DNA of 64,000 nt from NCBI RefSeq assembly GCF_004795745.1, contig NZ_SDGV01000001.1:161025-225024 (forward strand), given 5' to 3'. Made by a program: the position numbers and the translations under genes. The notes below the pieces were generated by a model. The model did not search any database, was not told the origin of the DNA, and saw only the letters and a program-made list of their open reading frames with translations. The first letter of the stretch is position 1, and the number at the start of each line of letters is the position of its first letter. Source of the stretch: Vagococcus silagei. Its GTDB lineage: Bacteria > Bacillota > Bacilli > Lactobacillales > Vagococcaceae. Below are positions 25,358-37,582 of this stretch, in pieces.

Positions 25358-26731
25358 CTACCTTTCAGGAAGAAACTCATCTAACATGTCGTCTTTAATT
25401 CGCTTCAATTCGGTTCTTGGTAACATTGATAACAGCTCCCAAGACAAATCAAGTGTATCTTCAATACTTCGATTAGTTGAGAATCCTTGATTGACATAAG
25501 TTGTTTCAAATTTTTCGGCAAAACTTGCATAAATCAAGTCTTCTTCAGATAATGCAGACTCACCTAAGACAACCGCAAGCTCTTTTGCTTGCTTACCTTG
25601 TGCATAAGCTGCGAACAGTTGATTCATAGTTGCTGCATGATCTTTTCTCGTTTTACCAGGACCTGTTCCTTTATCTTTCAAACGTGATAAAGAAGGTAAC
25701 ACATCGATTGGGGGTTGAATCCCACTCTTATCTAATTCGCGTGATAAAATAATTTGGCCTTCGGTAATATAGCCCGTTAAGTCAGGAATTGGATGTGTCT
25801 TATCATCTTCTGGCATTGTTAGAATTGGAATTTGCGTCACGGAGCCACTCAAACCTGTGATACGTCCCGCACGTTCATAAAGTGTTGATAGATTCGTATA
25901 CAAGTAACCCGGATAACCACGTCGACCAGGGACTTCACGTCTGGCCGCTGACACTTCACGCAAAGCTTCACAATAGTTGGTCATATCCGTCATAATCACT
26001 AAAACATGCATGCCTTTTTCGTAAGCTAAATATTCTGCTGTTGTTAAGGCCATTTTAGGTGTCGCAATTCGCTCAATCGCTGGATCATTCGCTAAGTTAA
26101 CAAACATTACCGAGCGATCAATTGCGCCTGTTTTCTTAAAGTCATTCATAAAGTAATCGGCTTCTTCAAAGGTAATCCCAATCGCCGCAAAGACAACCGC
26201 AAATTTTTCATCACTATTTAAAACACTAGCTTGTCTAGCAATTTGAGCTGCCAACTCTTTATGTGGTAAACCCGAACCAGAAAAGATTGGTAATTTTTGA
26301 CCACGCACTAGTGTATTTAAATGGTCAATTGAAGAAATACCAGTTTGAATGAATTCATCTGGATAATCTCTGGCCATTGGATTAATTGCTTCACCGTTTA
26401 CATCTAAATGTTTTTCAGCTAGGATTTTCGCGCCACCATCTTTTGGTCGACCTAGTCCATCAAAGACACGTCCTAGCATCCCTTCTGAGACACCTAAAGT
26501 TAATGAATTCCCTAAAAAACGGACTTTTGAATCACGAATATTGATATTACTTGTGCCTTCAAAAAGTTGTACTAAAGCTTTATCTTCAGTGATTTCAAGG
26601 ACTTGACCACGACGTAATTCGCCATTTTGCATCCGAATTTCAGCCAATTCATCAAATTTGACATCCGTTACTTTGTCCACAAGCATTAAGGGACCCACGG
26701 CTTCTTTAATTGTTCTATACTCTTTACGCAT
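25358..26731 (-). CDS. ntpB: V-type Na+-ATPase subunit B
   Basis: About 457 residues. Non-catalytic nucleotide-binding subunit of the A3B3 ring. [27 protein letters not shown] (modified P-loop without a catalytic Lys-Thr pair), [13 protein letters not shown] and the arginine-finger region [15 protein letters not shown] are all typical. The ATG at 26731 is chosen over 26740 because GGAGGAG is too close to the latter; it overlaps the end of ntpA. Confidence 0.95.
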   Translation of the reverse strand: MRKEYRTIKEAVGPLMLVDKVTDVKFDELAEIRMQNGELRRGQVLEITEDKALVQLFEGTSNINIRDSKVRFLGNSLTLGVSEGMLGRVFDGLGRPKDGGAKILAEKHLDVNGEAINPMARDYPDEFIQTGISSIDHLNTLVRGQKLPIFSGSGLPHKELAAQIARQASVLNSDEKFAVVFAAIGITFEEADYFMNDFKKTGAIDRSVMFVNLANDPAIERIATPKMALTTAEYLAYEKGMHVLVIMTDMTNYCEALREVSAARREVPGRRGYPGYLYTNLSTLYERAGRITGLSGSVTQIPILTMPEDDKTHPIPDLTGYITEGQIILSRELDKSGIQPPIDVLPSLSRLKDKGTGPGKTRKDHAATMNQLFAAYAQGKQAKELAVVLGESALSEEDLIYASFAEKFETTYVNQGFSTNRSIEDTLDLSWELLSMLPRTELKRIKDDMLDEFLPER

Positions 26732-28508
26732 GAAGGTCATCTCCTCCTTCTTCTAATAACTGTTGAATGACATCTTTTAATGTCACTTTGATTTGATCGA
26801 TTTTTTCGATTTCAGTCTCTGGTAAATACTTCATTCTAGCAACTAAATCTCTCGTTTCTTTTGTACCAGCCATCAACTCTTTATAGTAAGCACCAAGCTC
26901 AAGCGCACGGTTCCCTTCAATACCAAATGAAAGAATAGTATCAAGCATTTTATATTGTTTTTCACGTGAACTAAAAGTATCGACCTCATCAAAAGCGTTT
27001 TGCTGTAAGTAGTCTTCACGAATTGATTTAGCCACTTCTAAGGTTAATTTATCTTTATCTGATAAAGTATCCAAACCAACAAGGCGGACAATTTCTTCTA
27101 ATTTAGATTCCTCTTGTAAAATACGCATTGCTTCTTTGACCAGACTTGACCAGTCTTTATTTAAAATTTCATCCATTTTACTGCCCATCTCATCTAAATA
27201 AAGTGAATATGAAGACAACCAGTTAATCGATGGGAAATGACGTTTTTGAGCTAAAGTTGAATCCAATCCCCAGAAAACTTTCACAATTCGTAAAGTATTC
27301 TGCGTGACAGGCTCTGATGTATCCCCACCAGGAGGAGAAACAGCACCAATCGCAGTAATGCTACCTTCGCGTCTTTCCGTTCCAAGTGTAATTACTTTAC
27401 CGGCACGTTCATAATACTCGGCTAAACGACTACCCAAATAAGCTGGATATCCTTCGTCACCAGGCATTTCTTCTAAACGACCACTCATTTCTCTTAGTGC
27501 TTCTGCCCAACGCGAAGTTGAGTCCGCCATAATTGCTACAGAATAACCCATATCTCTAAAATACTCAGCAATTGTAATACCCGTATAGATTGAAGCTTCA
27601 CGCGCTGCTACCGGCATGTTTGACGTATTGGCAATTAAAATTGTCCGTGCCATTAATGACTCACCTGTGTTGGGATCAATTAATTCCGGAAACTCATTAA
27701 TAACATCTGTCATCTCGTTTCCACGTTCACCACAACCTACGTAAACCACAATATCAACATCGCTCCATTTAGCAATTTGATGTTGCACCACTGTTTTACC
27801 AGCACCAAATGGTCCCGGAACCGCAGCTGCACCACCTTTAGCAACTGGGAAAAATGTATCAATGACACGTTGACCAGTAATCAACGGATCCGTTGGATAC
27901 ACTTTTTCAGTTGTTGGACGTGCTCGTCTTACAGGCCATTTTTGTAACATTGTCAATTCTTGTGGGCCTTTTTCTGTCTCTAGAACACAAATAGTTTCAT
28001 CAATTGTGAAATCACCGGCTTTAATTTCAGTCACAACACCTGATACTTGGAAAGGCACCATAATTTTATGATCAACAGAAGCTGTTTCTTTCACACTTCC
28101 GATAATGTCTCCCGCTGTTACTTGGTCACCCACGTTTACAGTTGGCTTAAATGTCCAGCTTTTTTCACGATCAAGTGCATGGATATGAACGCCTCGTTTT
28201 AAATAATTACTTTGTGTTGTCTCTTGGAATGTTTTTAAAGGGCGTTGAATGCCATCAAACATTTGTGACATCACACCTGGTGCTAGTTCAACAACTAATG
28301 GTTCTTTGGTTGTGACAACTGGTTCGCCTGGGCCGATGCCTGATGTTTCTTCATAAACCTGAATGGATGCGACATCTTCACGCATTTCGATGATTTCACC
28401 CACTAGTTGACTATCACCTACGTGACAGATATCTTGAATATTTGCATCTGACATACCACTAGCTAAAACTAAAGGGCCAGATACTTTAATAATTTTTCCA
28501 CTATTCAA
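26724..28508 (-). CDS. ntpA: V-type Na+-ATPase catalytic subunit A
   Basis: About 594 residues. Catalytic subunit with Walker [10 protein letters not shown] near residue 230, the Glu-containing GCGERGNEM, Walker B-like [17 protein letters not shown] and the A-subunit-specific non-homologous insert (about 100-190). The start is a TTG at 28508 preceded by AAAGGAAGAG, giving the N-terminus [14 protein letters not shown]; the upstream in-frame ATG would overlap ntpG. It hydrolyses ATP to drive rotation of the DF shaft and Na+ pumping through the K ring. Confidence 0.96.
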   Translation of the reverse strand: MNSGKIIKVSGPLVLASGMSDANIQDICHVGDSQLVGEIIEMREDVASIQVYEETSGIGPGEPVVTTKEPLVVELAPGVMSQMFDGIQRPLKTFQETTQSNYLKRGVHIHALDREKSWTFKPTVNVGDQVTAGDIIGSVKETASVDHKIMVPFQVSGVVTEIKAGDFTIDETICVLETEKGPQELTMLQKWPVRRARPTTEKVYPTDPLITGQRVIDTFFPVAKGGAAAVPGPFGAGKTVVQHQIAKWSDVDIVVYVGCGERGNEMTDVINEFPELIDPNTGESLMARTILIANTSNMPVAAREASIYTGITIAEYFRDMGYSVAIMADSTSRWAEALREMSGRLEEMPGDEGYPAYLGSRLAEYYERAGKVITLGTERREGSITAIGAVSPPGGDTSEPVTQNTLRIVKVFWGLDSTLAQKRHFPSINWLSSYSLYLDEMGSKMDEILNKDWSSLVKEAMRILQEESKLEEIVRLVGLDTLSDKDKLTLEVAKSIREDYLQQNAFDEVDTFSSREKQYKMLDTILSFGIEGNRALELGAYYKELMAGTKETRDLVARMKYLPETEIEKIDQIKVTLKDVIQQLLEEGGDDLHA

Positions 28509-28537
28509 TATGCTCTTCCTTTCTAATGACGCTTTCA

Positions 28538-28849
28538 CTATAAAATATCTTGTCCCACTGCTTTTTCAACATATTCTTTAATTTTACTTTTACCGTAGCC
28601 ATTGCTACCTAAGTGAGTTGGGATACTGATTAAGGCTGGTGTAACTTTCTTTTCATAATGACTCACAACTTCTGGTATTTCCAAAAGTAAAACATCACTG
28701 ACATAAATGACACCATAATTTTGTTGTGCCATTTTATCAATTGCTTTTCTAGCTTCGACAGTTGTCTCAGCATAAGTCACGTCGAATCCAACGAGTTTAA
28801 ACGCCATCACGGATTCTTTATGGCCAACAACACCAATTTTATAACTCAT
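28538..28849 (-). CDS. ntpG: V-type Na+-ATPase subunit F (NtpG)
   Basis: About 103 residues. [23 protein letters not shown] and [16 protein letters not shown] are the ATP-synt_F family pattern. It caps the rotating subunit D. The ATG at 28849 lies 12 bases after AAAGGA, and the start overlaps the end of ntpC by 11 bases. Confidence 0.9.
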   Translation of the reverse strand: MSYKIGVVGHKESVMAFKLVGFDVTYAETTVEARKAIDKMAQQNYGVIYVSDVLLLEIPEVVSHYEKKVTPALISIPTHLGSNGYGKSKIKEYVEKAVGQDIL

Positions 28850-29843
28850 TATTATCACGAATCCTTTCTCTTATTGCTTGATCAGAAAAGTGATTCTTCT
28901 TCCCAGCTAAAATCAATTGAATATTTTTTATTTCAATATCTTTAGAATTCAATAGTGAGAGTAACGGCAGCGGACCAAATGCTTGTGTATTGGCTAAATT
29001 ATAGAGATTGGTTAAAAAGTTATCGCGTTCTCTTGATAACATCAACAAATCAACTTCACCCGTTTCTTTATCCACCAACGATTTTATGACATCGTTATAA
29101 TCACTATTACTTAAAAAGCGAATAAAATCTTCAACTGATTGATTGGCGAAACCGGCTAATTGTTTTTTATCAAAAGTACCATGACTTGAAAGAGTGGTCA
29201 TTAAAAAATTCGCACTACGCTTTTGTTTGATGCCGCGAAAAACCATTGAGATATTCGTTAAGTCAATAAAGGCCAGCACTTCTTTTAATAGTTCTGGGTA
29301 GTTTAAATGTTCCGCGGCTTGACGTTGATGTCTTAAGTAATAACGATCATAAATGACATCAATTCCTCTTAAATCATGATATTCATCAAGATAAGTACGA
29401 ACATCTTGAACACTCTCAAGTAATAAACCATCAATCGATGTTGACGTACCATTTTTCACAACGCTTTTAATGGTTGCAAGTGAGTATTTACCGTCATCTA
29501 CAAAATATTGATCCAAATTTTGTTGACTATGATACGCTTTGGTAATCAATTTTAAATTATGATACGTGTAGCGCATTGTATAAATATCAATCACTTCTTT
29601 TTCAGGCGCAATTTCATACATTTTTTTAAAAAGACGATCCTGTTCTCTTCGTAAGTAATAATCAAAGTTCATGCCAAAATCAGTTTCATTAATAAAAGAG
29701 TCATAGACAGTATTTCGCAACACATCACGAGCATCATCAAAATTTTTGCTATTCAGCATACGATTGAGGTGCTCCACTTTTAATAAATTACTTTCTTCCA
29801 TTCGGACCAAAGTATTAATTTGGTTATACTTGATATCTTTCAT
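28839..29843 (-). CDS. ntpC: V-type Na+-ATPase subunit C (d-type)
   Basis: 334 residues, helical, with YNQINTLVRMEESNLL at the N-terminus and the repeated YxLRREQDRLFKKMYE-type helices of the vATP-synt_AC39 family. It links the rotor ring to the central stalk. Start ATG overlaps the ntpE stop (TAATG). Confidence 0.92.
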   Translation of the reverse strand: MKDIKYNQINTLVRMEESNLLKVEHLNRMLNSKNFDDARDVLRNTVYDSFINETDFGMNFDYYLRREQDRLFKKMYEIAPEKEVIDIYTMRYTYHNLKLITKAYHSQQNLDQYFVDDGKYSLATIKSVVKNGTSTSIDGLLLESVQDVRTYLDEYHDLRGIDVIYDRYYLRHQRQAAEHLNYPELLKEVLAFIDLTNISMVFRGIKQKRSANFLMTTLSSHGTFDKKQLAGFANQSVEDFIRFLSNSDYNDVIKSLVDKETGEVDLLMLSRERDNFLTNLYNLANTQAFGPLPLLSLLNSKDIEIKNIQLILAGKKNHFSDQAIRERIRDNNEL

Positions 29844-30448
29844 TAACTCACCTCATTTTCAAATAAATTAGATACGATTTCGTATTCTTTTTCCTCACTT
29901 ATTTGATTTAGAATGCTTGAAAATAAGTAATTATATTCAATGCCTTTTTGACGTAAAACAAAGCCACCATCGTTTTTCAATACTTCTGTTGCTAATTTAT
30001 AAATAGTATCCGTTGTCGTTTGTTCAGTTAACCACGCTTGCGTAATGGCTGCGGCAGACTTTTCACCCACCACGACTTCAACCTCTCCTACTAAGTCATT
30101 GGTCATAAAAATATGACAAACCATCTCTTGTAGTTGTGCTGTCGTTAGTGCAAATAAATGACTTGAAATATCAGCAATAATCTTTTCAACATACGCTTGC
30201 TTCGCTAGCATAATGGCTTGATTTTCGTCTAAATCAATTCGTTGCATTTTTTTATCGAATGATTCTTTCATTCGTTTTTGTTGTTTTTGAAAACGTGTTG
30301 CTTGTTCACTTTCTAACTGCTTCATCTTTTCGCTGAAATCATCAGCTAGTTTCTGAGCTTCTTTTTCAAAAAAAGCTTGATTCTCTGTTTTTCCTTGTTC
30401 GAGAATATATTGAATCATTTCATCTTTAGATTGTTTTTGATCCTTCAT
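29843..30448 (-). CDS. ntpE: V-type Na+-ATPase subunit E (peripheral stalk)
   Basis: 201 residues. The first half is a charged coiled coil (EKEAQKLADDFSEKMKQLE), the second half a small alpha/beta domain ending in LRQKGIEYNYLFSSIL, as in vATP-synt_E proteins. Together with NtpF it forms the peripheral stalk that holds A3B3 against rotation. Confidence 0.9.
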   Translation of the reverse strand: MKDQKQSKDEMIQYILEQGKTENQAFFEKEAQKLADDFSEKMKQLESEQATRFQKQQKRMKESFDKKMQRIDLDENQAIMLAKQAYVEKIIADISSHLFALTTAQLQEMVCHIFMTNDLVGEVEVVVGEKSAAAITQAWLTEQTTTDTIYKLATEVLKNDGGFVLRQKGIEYNYLFSSILNQISEEKEYEIVSNLFENEVS

Positions 30449-30464
30449 TATTATTCCTACTTTC

Positions 30465-32893
<2,429 letters not shown>

Positions 32894-32907
<14 letters not shown>

Positions 32908-33217
32908 AAATTGATTCAACCTCCTTTAATAATGTGCTGACAACTGGCTGTTTATTGGTTTCAAAACGTTCTAGTAAATGTGCTGATACTTCTTCCAGTC
33001 GTTTTTCACTCAACGCCGCCCGTTCAGACAATGCTTTATTTTGTTCTGCTTCAAAGTTTTTTAATTTATCCGAAAGGTCTTGTTGTAATTGATGTTCACG
33101 CTCTTCATATTTTGTTTGATTCGTTTCTTTCATTTGTTGTAATTTCTCAGTCAACTCAAGACGATCATGTTCGATCGAATCTTCAACTGCGATAATTTCA
33201 AAAATAACATCTTTCAA
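32894..33217 (-). CDS. ntpF: V-type Na+-ATPase subunit G/H (peripheral stalk, NtpF)
   Basis: About 107 residues, almost entirely a charged coiled coil (EDSIEHDRLELTEKLQQMKE), as expected for the partner of NtpE in the peripheral stalk. The TTG at 33217, with AAGGGGGAG 6-7 bases upstream, gives an N-terminus MKDVIFEIIAVED; the longer frame from 33256 has no such site. It is the first gene of the operon and follows a leader with a terminator hairpin. Confidence 0.88.
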
Positions 33218-33277
33218 AAATAACTCCCCCTTCTTTGAATAAATATCTTTATTCATTAGTGATTGTTAAAAGGACGT

Positions 33278-33415
33278 AAAAAAAGACGTATTCTTTTTTT
33301 AAGAATACGTCTTCTAAATTCGAACGTACTCAAAGCCTGTTTTTCTCGCCCTAGAAAAATATACCTTGAAAGCTTCCGCCCAACCGTTTTTTTATTCACT
33401 TTGTCAACAATCTCT
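33278..33415 (-). promoter_or_regulatory. ntp operon leader: candidate riboswitch-type attenuator
   Basis: Leader of about 135 bases between the putative start site and ntpF. It ends in a strong terminator: AAGACGTATTCTT pairs perfectly with AAGAATACGTCTT around a 5-base loop (33283-33313), followed by seven U (33278-33284). An upstream segment GAGTACGT (33324-33331) can pair over 8 bp, with one G-U pair, with ACGTATTC (33303-33310), which is the 5' arm of the terminator. The two helices exclude each other. The middle (about 33335-33385) holds conserved-looking purine-rich blocks GGGCGGAAGC, CAAGG and AGGGCGAGAAAA. A Na+-sensing riboswitch is a reasonable hypothesis; I cannot match it to a consensus here. 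Confidence 0.7.
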
Positions 33416-33420
33416 AGTTA

Positions 33421-33429
33421 ATTGTAGCA
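33421..33429 (-). promoter_or_regulatory. Extended -10 promoter of the ntp operon
   Basis: TGCTACAAT on the minus strand is an extended -10 element; no good -35 is seen at the normal distance. It would start transcription at about 33414. Confidence 0.5.
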
Positions 33430-33760
33430 TAATGAGAGAGATTTAGCTAGTCATATCAGAGTGCCTCAGTTTACTGACACGAAAACAAAAGCATTAAATT
33501 TTATCCAAATCCATGCTTTTATTTAAAAAAAATTGACTGCTGTTAATCCAAAATAAGTTATCTTAATATGAACAAACTGAATTTTTCAGATAATTAAATA
33601 ACGATGTTTTTATATTGTCATAACATTTCATACTTCTGTTCTAAAATAATAAAGTTAGAAAAAATGGATTAATCTTTCAAAAAAAGAAGCAGTTCATCTA
33701 AAAAGTGGTATAATACATTAAATTAACCCACAATAATAAAACGAAAAGAAGGCAAGTAAC
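33430..33760. other. Non-coding gap between the ntp promoter and the immunity pseudogene
   Basis: No ORF is supported here. It holds an imperfect hairpin AAAAGCAT/ATGCTTTT at about 33489-33520 and an extended -10 TGGTATAAT at 33706-33714, about 47 bases before the immunity pseudogene start, probably its former promoter. Confidence 0.6.
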
Positions 33761-34051
33761 ATGAAAAAGTTAAAATGGTTTGCTGGCGGTTCAGAACGTG
33801 GCGAGGTCTAAAAATCTCTTCTTGCGGCAACGATTCGTGATTTGGATAAACAAGAAGGAAAAGAGCTCCAAAATTTATTAATTGGCTTTTATCTCGAAAT
33901 TAAAGATCAAGCACAAGGAGCCCCTTCGATTCTCACAAGATTAAATATTGAAGTTTCACGATATCTAGCACAGACACATCTCAAATTATCGGCTGAAAAT
34001 AGTGACCGACTTCAAAAAATCAGTGAATTAAACTATATTCGCATGCTTTAA
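33761..34051 (+). pseudogene. Bacteriocin immunity protein, broken by an early stop
   Basis: The frame reads MKKLKWFAGGSERGEV, then TAA (33809-33811), then KSLLAATIRDLDKQEG and on to SELNYIRML. KWFSGG.(D/E)R at the start, a four-helix-bundle-like middle and a C-terminal LSxIRY-like end are the pattern of pediocin-like bacteriocin immunity proteins. Joined, it would be 96 residues, normal for the family. No frameshift is needed; only the stop separates the two parts. A TTG at 33842 could reinitiate, but without a visible ribosome binding site. No bacteriocin gene is visible nearby. Confidence 0.8.
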
Positions 34052-34080
34052 GAGCTTTCAAGAAGACATATTAATAGCAT

Positions 34081-34123
34081 AAAAGAGTTGAACGATTATT
34101 TTTCTTCGTCCAACTCTTTTTTT
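34081..34123. terminator. Terminator after the immunity pseudogene
   Basis: AAAAGAGTTG and CAACTCTTTTTTT pair around a loop of about 20 bases. The stop codon of the resolvase remnant on the other strand falls inside it. Confidence 0.75.
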
Positions 34124-34313
34124 ATACGGTAAACCAAAGTTCGACTAACATCATACTTCTTAGCTATCGCAAGTACACCCATCTCATCATTTAAATCTTT
34201 CACAATATTGAAATAGATTGCTCACTTTTGTTTATCACGGGATTTAGTGCGGTCGTCCTTGATATAAACCTTTTGCAATCGCTGTACCTTCCGCCTGACG
34301 TTCTATGGAAGAT
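34096..34313 (-). pseudogene. C-terminal remnant of a serine recombinase (resolvase/invertase)
   Basis: On the minus strand ERQAEGTAIAKGLYQGRP, typical of the linker of small serine recombinases, is followed after a one-base frame change by TKSRDKQK, a TGA stop where Trp is expected, and AIYFNIVKDLNDEMG, then the helix-turn-helix VLAIAKKYDVSRTLVYRIKKE to a natural stop. The N-terminal catalytic domain is absent. It is a decayed tail of a mobile-element or plasmid resolvase. Confidence 0.75.
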
Positions 34314-34427
34314 TTATATGAATTAGGGGCAGACTATCCACATCTTTATAGCCCGCTAAATATGGATGCTATCATTGGACAGCTCTCCTTAATTCAAGAT
34401 AAAGAGAGATTTAAGTTCATTGATTAG
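34305..34427 (+). other. Short ORF, probable gene fragment
   Basis: 40 codons (MEDLYELGADYPHLYSPLNM to FKFID) with no convincing ribosome binding site and a stop just upstream in frame. It abuts the resolvase remnant head-on, so it looks like the end of a gene cut at that junction. I do not recognise the family. Confidence 0.35.
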
Positions 34428-34454
34428 CTTTTTTTGAAAACAGAATAAATTACA

Positions 34455-35015
34455 ATGAATGAGGATAAAAACATATCACAAATAATTCAATTAAGAACCA
34501 TCCAAACCACTGATTTGGAGGAATTATGGCAAGTCAGTTTCGGAACAAAAGCTGACTTAGAATAGATCAAGTATAATGGTCCCTATTTCAACGATCCAGT
34601 ACTCAATTGGGAAGATTTTTCAAATGGATTTGGAAAAAGCTTTATTGAAAATCCACTCTTCAAAACCATAGTAAAAGAGGATAAAATCATCGGCCTTGTC
34701 ACCGCCTATTGGGAAGATGAGGATTTAAAGCAATGGATAGAAGTTGGGATGTTGATTTATGATGCTTCTTTATGGAGCCAAGGAATTGAAACGACGGCTT
34801 TAAGCGAATGGCTTCACTACCTTTTTGTCCTGTTTGATTACTTGCCGCACATTGGCTTTACAACCTGGTCAGGTAACAAGGGAATGCAAATACTTGGGTA
34901 AAAATGTAACATGAAAAAAGAAGGTGTTATTCGTAAAGTTCGTGACTTGAATGGTGTCTACTACGATTCCATTAAGTATGACATTTTAAGAGAAGAATTG
35001 ATTATTCAACCGTAA
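34455..35015 (+). pseudogene. GNAT (RimJ-like) N-acetyltransferase with two stop codons
   Basis: One frame of 187 codons with TAG at 34563 (in ADLE-stop-IKYNGPYF, where Trp is common) and a TAA late in the frame (MQILG-stop-KCNMKKEG, where a sense codon joins the helix to the conserved LGMxxEG end). The rest is intact: LRTIQTTDLEELWQVSF, EVGMLIYDASLWSQGIETTAL (an altered QGxGxxA acetyl-CoA loop) and GVYYDSIKYDILREE. There is no frameshift, so the decay is by point mutation only and is recent. Confidence 0.85.
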
Positions 35016-35018
35016 AAT

Positions 35019-35055
35019 AAAAAGGAGTGTGACTGTTTTTGTCACACTCCTTTTT
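35019..35055. terminator. Terminator between the GNAT pseudogene and recD2
   Basis: AAAAAGGAGTGTGAC and GTCACACTCCTTTTT form a perfect 15-bp stem with a loop of about 6 bases, between convergent frames. Confidence 0.85.
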
Positions 35056-35097
35056 ATTAAAGCTAATCGCTGCTGTCACAACTTCTTTTATTTGCTT

Positions 35098-37557
35098 TTA
35101 CATAAATTGAAATGGTGTTACATCTTCCATACCGATTAACGGGTCAACACGTTGCTCATTTACCATTTCAAGCGTCAAACGAAAATCTTGCGGTTCAGTC
35201 GTCACTGTTTCAATTTTTGTTTGATCTGTTCGAGTTTCAACTGTAACAGGTATTAACTCCGGCTCACTTCGTTCTTTGACAACTTCTACAAAGGGAGGTT
35301 CCTCGCCAAGTATCCGTGCTTTTAATGACGTTTGGCGTGCAATGCCTTCACTTTCAATCGCAAATTGATACGCTTGCGGCTCACCTAAAAGGATTAAAAG
35401 ATCCTTACTTCGCGTCACTGCCGTATACAGTAATTTGCGTTGCAACATGCGGCCATATTGTCTTACCATCGGTAGAATGACCATTTTAAATTCACTACCT
35501 TGCGCTTTATGAATAGAACAACTATACGCCAACGTTATTTTATTCCATTCATTGCGTTTATAAGTAATTTCTGATTCATCAAATTGTAGAATCAACTCAT
35601 CAACCTTATCATCTGTTTCTTTTGCCAAGTTAATACCGACAATTTCACCAATGTCTCCATTAAAAACATTTGATTCGGGACTATTTACCAAATGCAAGAC
35701 CTTATCACCAATTCGATAAATCTTATCCAACCATTTCACTTCTTTACGCTGTTGTGTTGGATTTGGATTTAATATTTCTTGCATTAATTCATTTAACTGA
35801 TTAATCCCAGCTTTACCACGATACATGGGAGCTAAAACTTGAATATCTTTCGCGTCAAAGCCCTTGTCTTTCGCACGAATAACAATTTGTTCAACAACTG
35901 ATTCCATTTGGTTCACCGTACAATTGATAAACGAGCGATCTTTTTTATTAACTGTTAAATCAGGGGGCACTTGACCATTTTTAATTTCATGAGCCAAAGA
36001 AATAATCGTTGATCCGTCCTCTTGACGATAAATATCAACTAACTCGCGTTTTGGGATATCTGGAATATCCAATAAATCCGTCAACACCTGACCAGGCCCA
36101 ACTGAAGGTAATTGATCTTTATCTCCTACAAAAATCACTTGAATTGAAGACGGTAATGATTTTAATAAAGTATTGGCCAGCCACGTATCAACCATCGAAA
36201 ACTCATCGACAATTAACAGCCCGCCTTCCACTTCTTTCGCTTCCTCACTGCCTTCTTTTTCCCGTCCGGTTAAACCTAACAAACGGTGAATCGTACTTGC
36301 GGGTAAGCCTGTTGTTTCATTCATTCTTTTTGCGGCACGACCAGTTGGAGCAGCCAATAGAATAGGAAATACAGCTTGCGTATAATCAGCCGGATCAAGT
36401 GACAAGCCATTTAATTCAGCAAATAAATTGACAATTCCGTTAATCACAGTGGTTTTCCCTGTTCCCGGCCCACCCGTCAAAATAAAGAAGGGCGACTGAA
36501 TCGCTTCCTTAATCGCTTGAATTTGTGAATCACCATATTCAATATCAAAATTATTCTCAATCAAGGCAAGCGTTTCATCTATTTCTTTCTGAGGATATTT
36601 AATCTTCTTTTTATTTTCCATCAAGCGTTGAATCGAGGTTGCAATCCCTACCTCTGAAAAATATAAAGACTTTTCATAAAGTTTCGTACCTTCTTGAATA
36701 ATACGGCCTTCTTCAGCCAATTGAATCATCATGTCTGCCACAAGTTTTGGTTCAAGCGCGACACGACGGCTTTTTTCAAGCGTGTCCAAAGCAAGTTCAA
36801 GCAATTGCCTTGCTTCTAAATAGGTATTGCCTGAATTCAGAGAACCTTGAAATAATTCATGAATAATCGCAGCTTGAATCCGTTGAGGTGAGTCAGCTTG
36901 AATCCCTAAATGTTCCGCTAAATGATCGGCTTTAGTAAACCCAATTCCTTCAATATCCTCAACAAGTTGATAGGGATTTTCTTCAATAACTTTTAGTGTC
37001 TCACTCTTATAAAAACTATAAATCGTAAACGCAAGTTGATTCCCAAAACCATATTGATTTAAGCCAATCACGATTTGTTCCAAGCCGTAATTTTCAGCTA
37101 AAGAAGTGGCTAATGTTTGACGCTTTTTCTCGTTTAGCCCGGAAACTTTTTCAAGACAACTAGCATCATTCATAATTTGATCAATCGCGTCAAGTCCCAG
37201 TGTGTCTACAATCTGTTCAGCTGTTTTCTTACCAATACCTGGAAATTTATCACTAGATAAATAATGGATAAGTCCGCTCGCCGAGGTCGGCTTATTTTTT
37301 TCATAGTGACTGACTTGAAACTGGTCGCCATAACGAGGATGGTTTACAATTTTACCGTAAAAGCGATAATTTTCTTCTTCTTGGATTTGCCCAAAAGTAC
37401 CGGTCACGACGATTTCTTTTTCAAGATAATCAGTATTCGTTTCCGTGACAGTGACCAACATCACTTTGTAGAAGTTGTTTGCATTTTCAAAAAAAATCGC
37501 CTCTATTTTCCCTGCAATAAAATCATCACGTACTTCATCTAAAGCCAATTGCTCCAA
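35098..37557 (-). CDS. recD2: RecD2 family 5'-3' DNA helicase
   Basis: 819 residues. An N-terminal extension with OB-like strands and helix-hairpin-helix motifs (FPGIGKKTAEQIVD, EGIGFTKADHLAEH) precedes the SF1B helicase core: Walker A TGGPGTGKTT near 357, GRAAKRM, Walker B IVDEFSMVD, VGDKDQLPSVGPG and the C-terminal motif VI region AVTRSKDLLIL. The long N-terminus without RecBC partners is the RecD2 (YrrC) type, involved in replication-fork repair. The TTG start follows GGAGGGAAC. Last gene of trmL-phosphatase-recD2. Confidence 0.94.
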   Translation of the reverse strand: MEQLALDEVRDDFIAGKIEAIFFENANNFYKVMLVTVTETNTDYLEKEIVVTGTFGQIQEEENYRFYGKIVNHPRYGDQFQVSHYEKNKPTSASGLIHYLSSDKFPGIGKKTAEQIVDTLGLDAIDQIMNDASCLEKVSGLNEKKRQTLATSLAENYGLEQIVIGLNQYGFGNQLAFTIYSFYKSETLKVIEENPYQLVEDIEGIGFTKADHLAEHLGIQADSPQRIQAAIIHELFQGSLNSGNTYLEARQLLELALDTLEKSRRVALEPKLVADMMIQLAEEGRIIQEGTKLYEKSLYFSEVGIATSIQRLMENKKKIKYPQKEIDETLALIENNFDIEYGDSQIQAIKEAIQSPFFILTGGPGTGKTTVINGIVNLFAELNGLSLDPADYTQAVFPILLAAPTGRAAKRMNETTGLPASTIHRLLGLTGREKEGSEEAKEVEGGLLIVDEFSMVDTWLANTLLKSLPSSIQVIFVGDKDQLPSVGPGQVLTDLLDIPDIPKRELVDIYRQEDGSTIISLAHEIKNGQVPPDLTVNKKDRSFINCTVNQMESVVEQIVIRAKDKGFDAKDIQVLAPMYRGKAGINQLNELMQEILNPNPTQQRKEVKWLDKIYRIGDKVLHLVNSPESNVFNGDIGEIVGINLAKETDDKVDELILQFDESEITYKRNEWNKITLAYSCSIHKAQGSEFKMVILPMVRQYGRMLQRKLLYTAVTRSKDLLILLGEPQAYQFAIESEGIARQTSLKARILGEEPPFVEVVKERSEPELIPVTVETRTDQTKIETVTTEPQDFRLTLEMVNEQRVDPLIGMEDVTPFQFM

Positions 37558-37582
37558 TTTGTTCCCTCCTCGCTGCTCTTAT

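Noticed and set aside
33842..34051. A separate 69-residue protein starting at a TTG
   Set aside because: It is in the same frame as the immunity gene start at 33761 and lacks a ribosome binding site. It is the downstream part of one broken gene.
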